Source: Calditrichota bacterium
GTDB lineage: Bacteria; Calditrichota; Calditrichia; RBG-13-44-9; J075
DNA length: 7,212 nt
Direction of reading: 5' to 3'
Assembly: GCA_024275555.1 (NCBI GenBank)
Contig: JAJRYW010000659.1
Coordinates: 1-7,212, forward strand
Below the pieces are notes generated by a model. The model was not told the origin of the DNA. It saw nothing but the letters and a program-made list of their open reading frames with translations, and ran no database searches. Below are positions 6,907 to 7,212 of this stretch, one piece after another (within the stretch, counting starts at the first letter, position 1; every line of letters begins with the position of its first letter). Both the position numbers and the translations under genes were made by a program.

Positions 6907-6935
6907 ATTTAAAAAAATGGTAACTACTTTGACAA
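6907..6935 (-). promoter_or_regulatory. Candidate helicase promoter
   Basis: Read leftward, TTGTCA (6935-6930) is separated by 17 bp from TTAAAT (6912-6907), giving 5/6 and 4/6 matches to the sigma-70 consensus. Transcription would start near 6900 and give a leader of about 100 bases containing the ATTCGTG repeats. In an AT-rich stretch such matches arise easily by chance. Confidence 0.4.
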
Positions 6936-6997
6936 TGATAAATTAGATCGTAATAGATTACAAATATTAAATTTATCTCCACCCGGATGATTTGAAA

Positions 6998-7013
6998 AAC
7001 CGTTGAAACGGTT
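6998..7013. promoter_or_regulatory. Inverted repeat AACCGTT-GA-AACGGTT, candidate operator
   Basis: Perfect 7-bp arms with a 2-bp spacer form a 16-bp dyad in the middle of the divergent region. It is too short in the loop to be a good RNA hairpin, and no T-run follows, so a dimeric repressor site is the more natural reading. GAAACGGTT with a central CG loosely recalls operators of the LacI family, but the regulator cannot be named. Confidence 0.5.
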
Positions 7014-7102
7014 ACGGTAATTGAATGTGTATGTTGATCGGGCGCATGACAAATTGTAAGTAATTGCACTTAACCTGAATAATTCACGAATTGAGAAAAA
7101 TA

Positions 7103-7132
7103 TTTTCATATGACCTCATAACCTGTTATATT
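7103..7132 (+). promoter_or_regulatory. Candidate promoter of the right-edge gene
   Basis: TTTTCA (7103-7108) lies 18 bp before TATATT (7127-7132), giving 4/6 and 5/6 matches to the -35 and -10 consensus. Transcription would start near 7139, leaving about 30 bases of leader that includes the Shine-Dalgarno site. Chance matches are likely in AT-rich DNA. Confidence 0.4.
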
Positions 7133-7169
7133 TTATTGGGTTAAAAAAAACAAGTAAAGGCGAGGCCAT

Positions 7170-7212
7170 ATGAAAAAAATGTTAGAGAATATTAGCTGCC
7201 ATGATGACACAA
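7170..7212 (+). CDS. Start of an unidentified gene (cut by right edge)
   Basis: ATG at 7170 opens a frame reading MKKMLENISCHDDT before the window ends. It is preceded by AAAGG (7156-7160) and GAGG (7162-7165), the latter four bases upstream, and by a plausible promoter, so a real gene start is likely. A second in-frame ATG lies at 7179. Fourteen residues are too few to identify a family. The lysine-rich first residues are not followed by a hydrophobic stretch in the visible part, so there is no sign of a signal peptide. The gene is divergent from the helicase and may share its control region. Confidence 0.6.
   Translation, partial: MKKMLENISCHDDT

Larger units (their letters stand above)
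6886..7093. repeat. Exact 11-bp direct repeat TTCACGAATTG, 197 bp apart
   Basis: TTCACGAATTG is found at 6886-6896 and again at 7083-7093. The first copy contains the third CACGAAT heptamer. The 186 bp between the copies are very AT-rich and include the inverted repeat. The repeat could be paired binding sites for one regulator, one near each divergent gene, or the ends of a small inserted segment. No transposon inverted ends are visible at these positions. Confidence 0.6.
6798..7169. other. AT-rich divergent region between helicase and the right-edge gene
   Basis: These 372 bases are clearly more AT-rich than the coding DNA to the left. In order they hold the helicase Shine-Dalgarno site (6806-6810), three CACGAAT repeats (6869-6894), back-to-back -35-like sequences around 6929-6935, a 7-bp inverted repeat (6998-7013), a second TTCACGAATTG (7083-7093), a candidate rightward promoter (7103-7132) and the Shine-Dalgarno site of the right-edge gene (7156-7165). 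Short minus-strand frames of about 60 codons exist here, but their composition looks like translated AT-rich spacer and I do not call them. Confidence 0.6.

Noticed and set aside
6887..7109. Two ~60-codon minus-strand open frames in the divergent region
   Set aside because: They overlap each other in different frames, lie in AT-rich spacer containing repeats, lack good ribosome sites and have no recognisable composition of a real protein.

Overview
The window reads as a chromosomal segment of a diderm (Gram-negative-type) bacterium. Two features support this: a lipoprotein-anchored FKBP prolyl isomerase with a LAAC lipobox, and a membrane-anchored monofunctional peptidoglycan glycosyltransferase. 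The coding DNA is moderately GC-rich. Most genes have clear Shine-Dalgarno sequences (GGAGG, AAGGAG, AAGGA), which argues against a classical Bacteroidota genome, where such sites are weak or absent. The gene content would fit a lineage around the FCB group (for example Calditrichota-like), but this placement is a guess from style and not shown by the sequence.

Layout, left to right. Positions 1-321 (minus) hold the N-terminal part of a secreted von Willebrand factor A (VWA) domain protein, which runs off the left edge. A 284-bp divergent gap follows. Then come guaB (IMP dehydrogenase, guanine nucleotide synthesis) and, 18 bp later on the same strand, a methylmalonyl-CoA epimerase (propionyl-CoA metabolism). 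These two probably form one transcript. The next gap carries two copies of a GC-rich 38-bp repeat with a hairpin. It is followed by mtgA (GT51 glycan polymerase) and an FKBP-type lipoprotein peptidyl-prolyl isomerase, which ends in a strong intrinsic terminator. All of these look like housekeeping or cell-envelope genes.

The right third is different. A 757-residue superfamily 2 helicase/translocase resembling the Res subunit of type III restriction enzymes lies on the minus strand, convergent with the FKBP gene. Its stop codon sits inside the FKBP terminator's T-tract. I see no methyltransferase partner and no recognisable nuclease motif, and the C-terminus ends in what looks like the middle of a helical region. 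The helicase is separated from a new plus-strand gene (starting at 7170, cut by the right edge) by an AT-rich 372-bp divergent region. That region contains three close CACGAAT repeats, a distant fourth copy within an exact 11-bp repeat, a 7-bp-arm inverted repeat, and candidate promoters in both directions.

The most interesting part is this helicase with its repeat-rich divergent control region, possibly the edge of a defence or accessory locus. Nothing in the window proves a new system.
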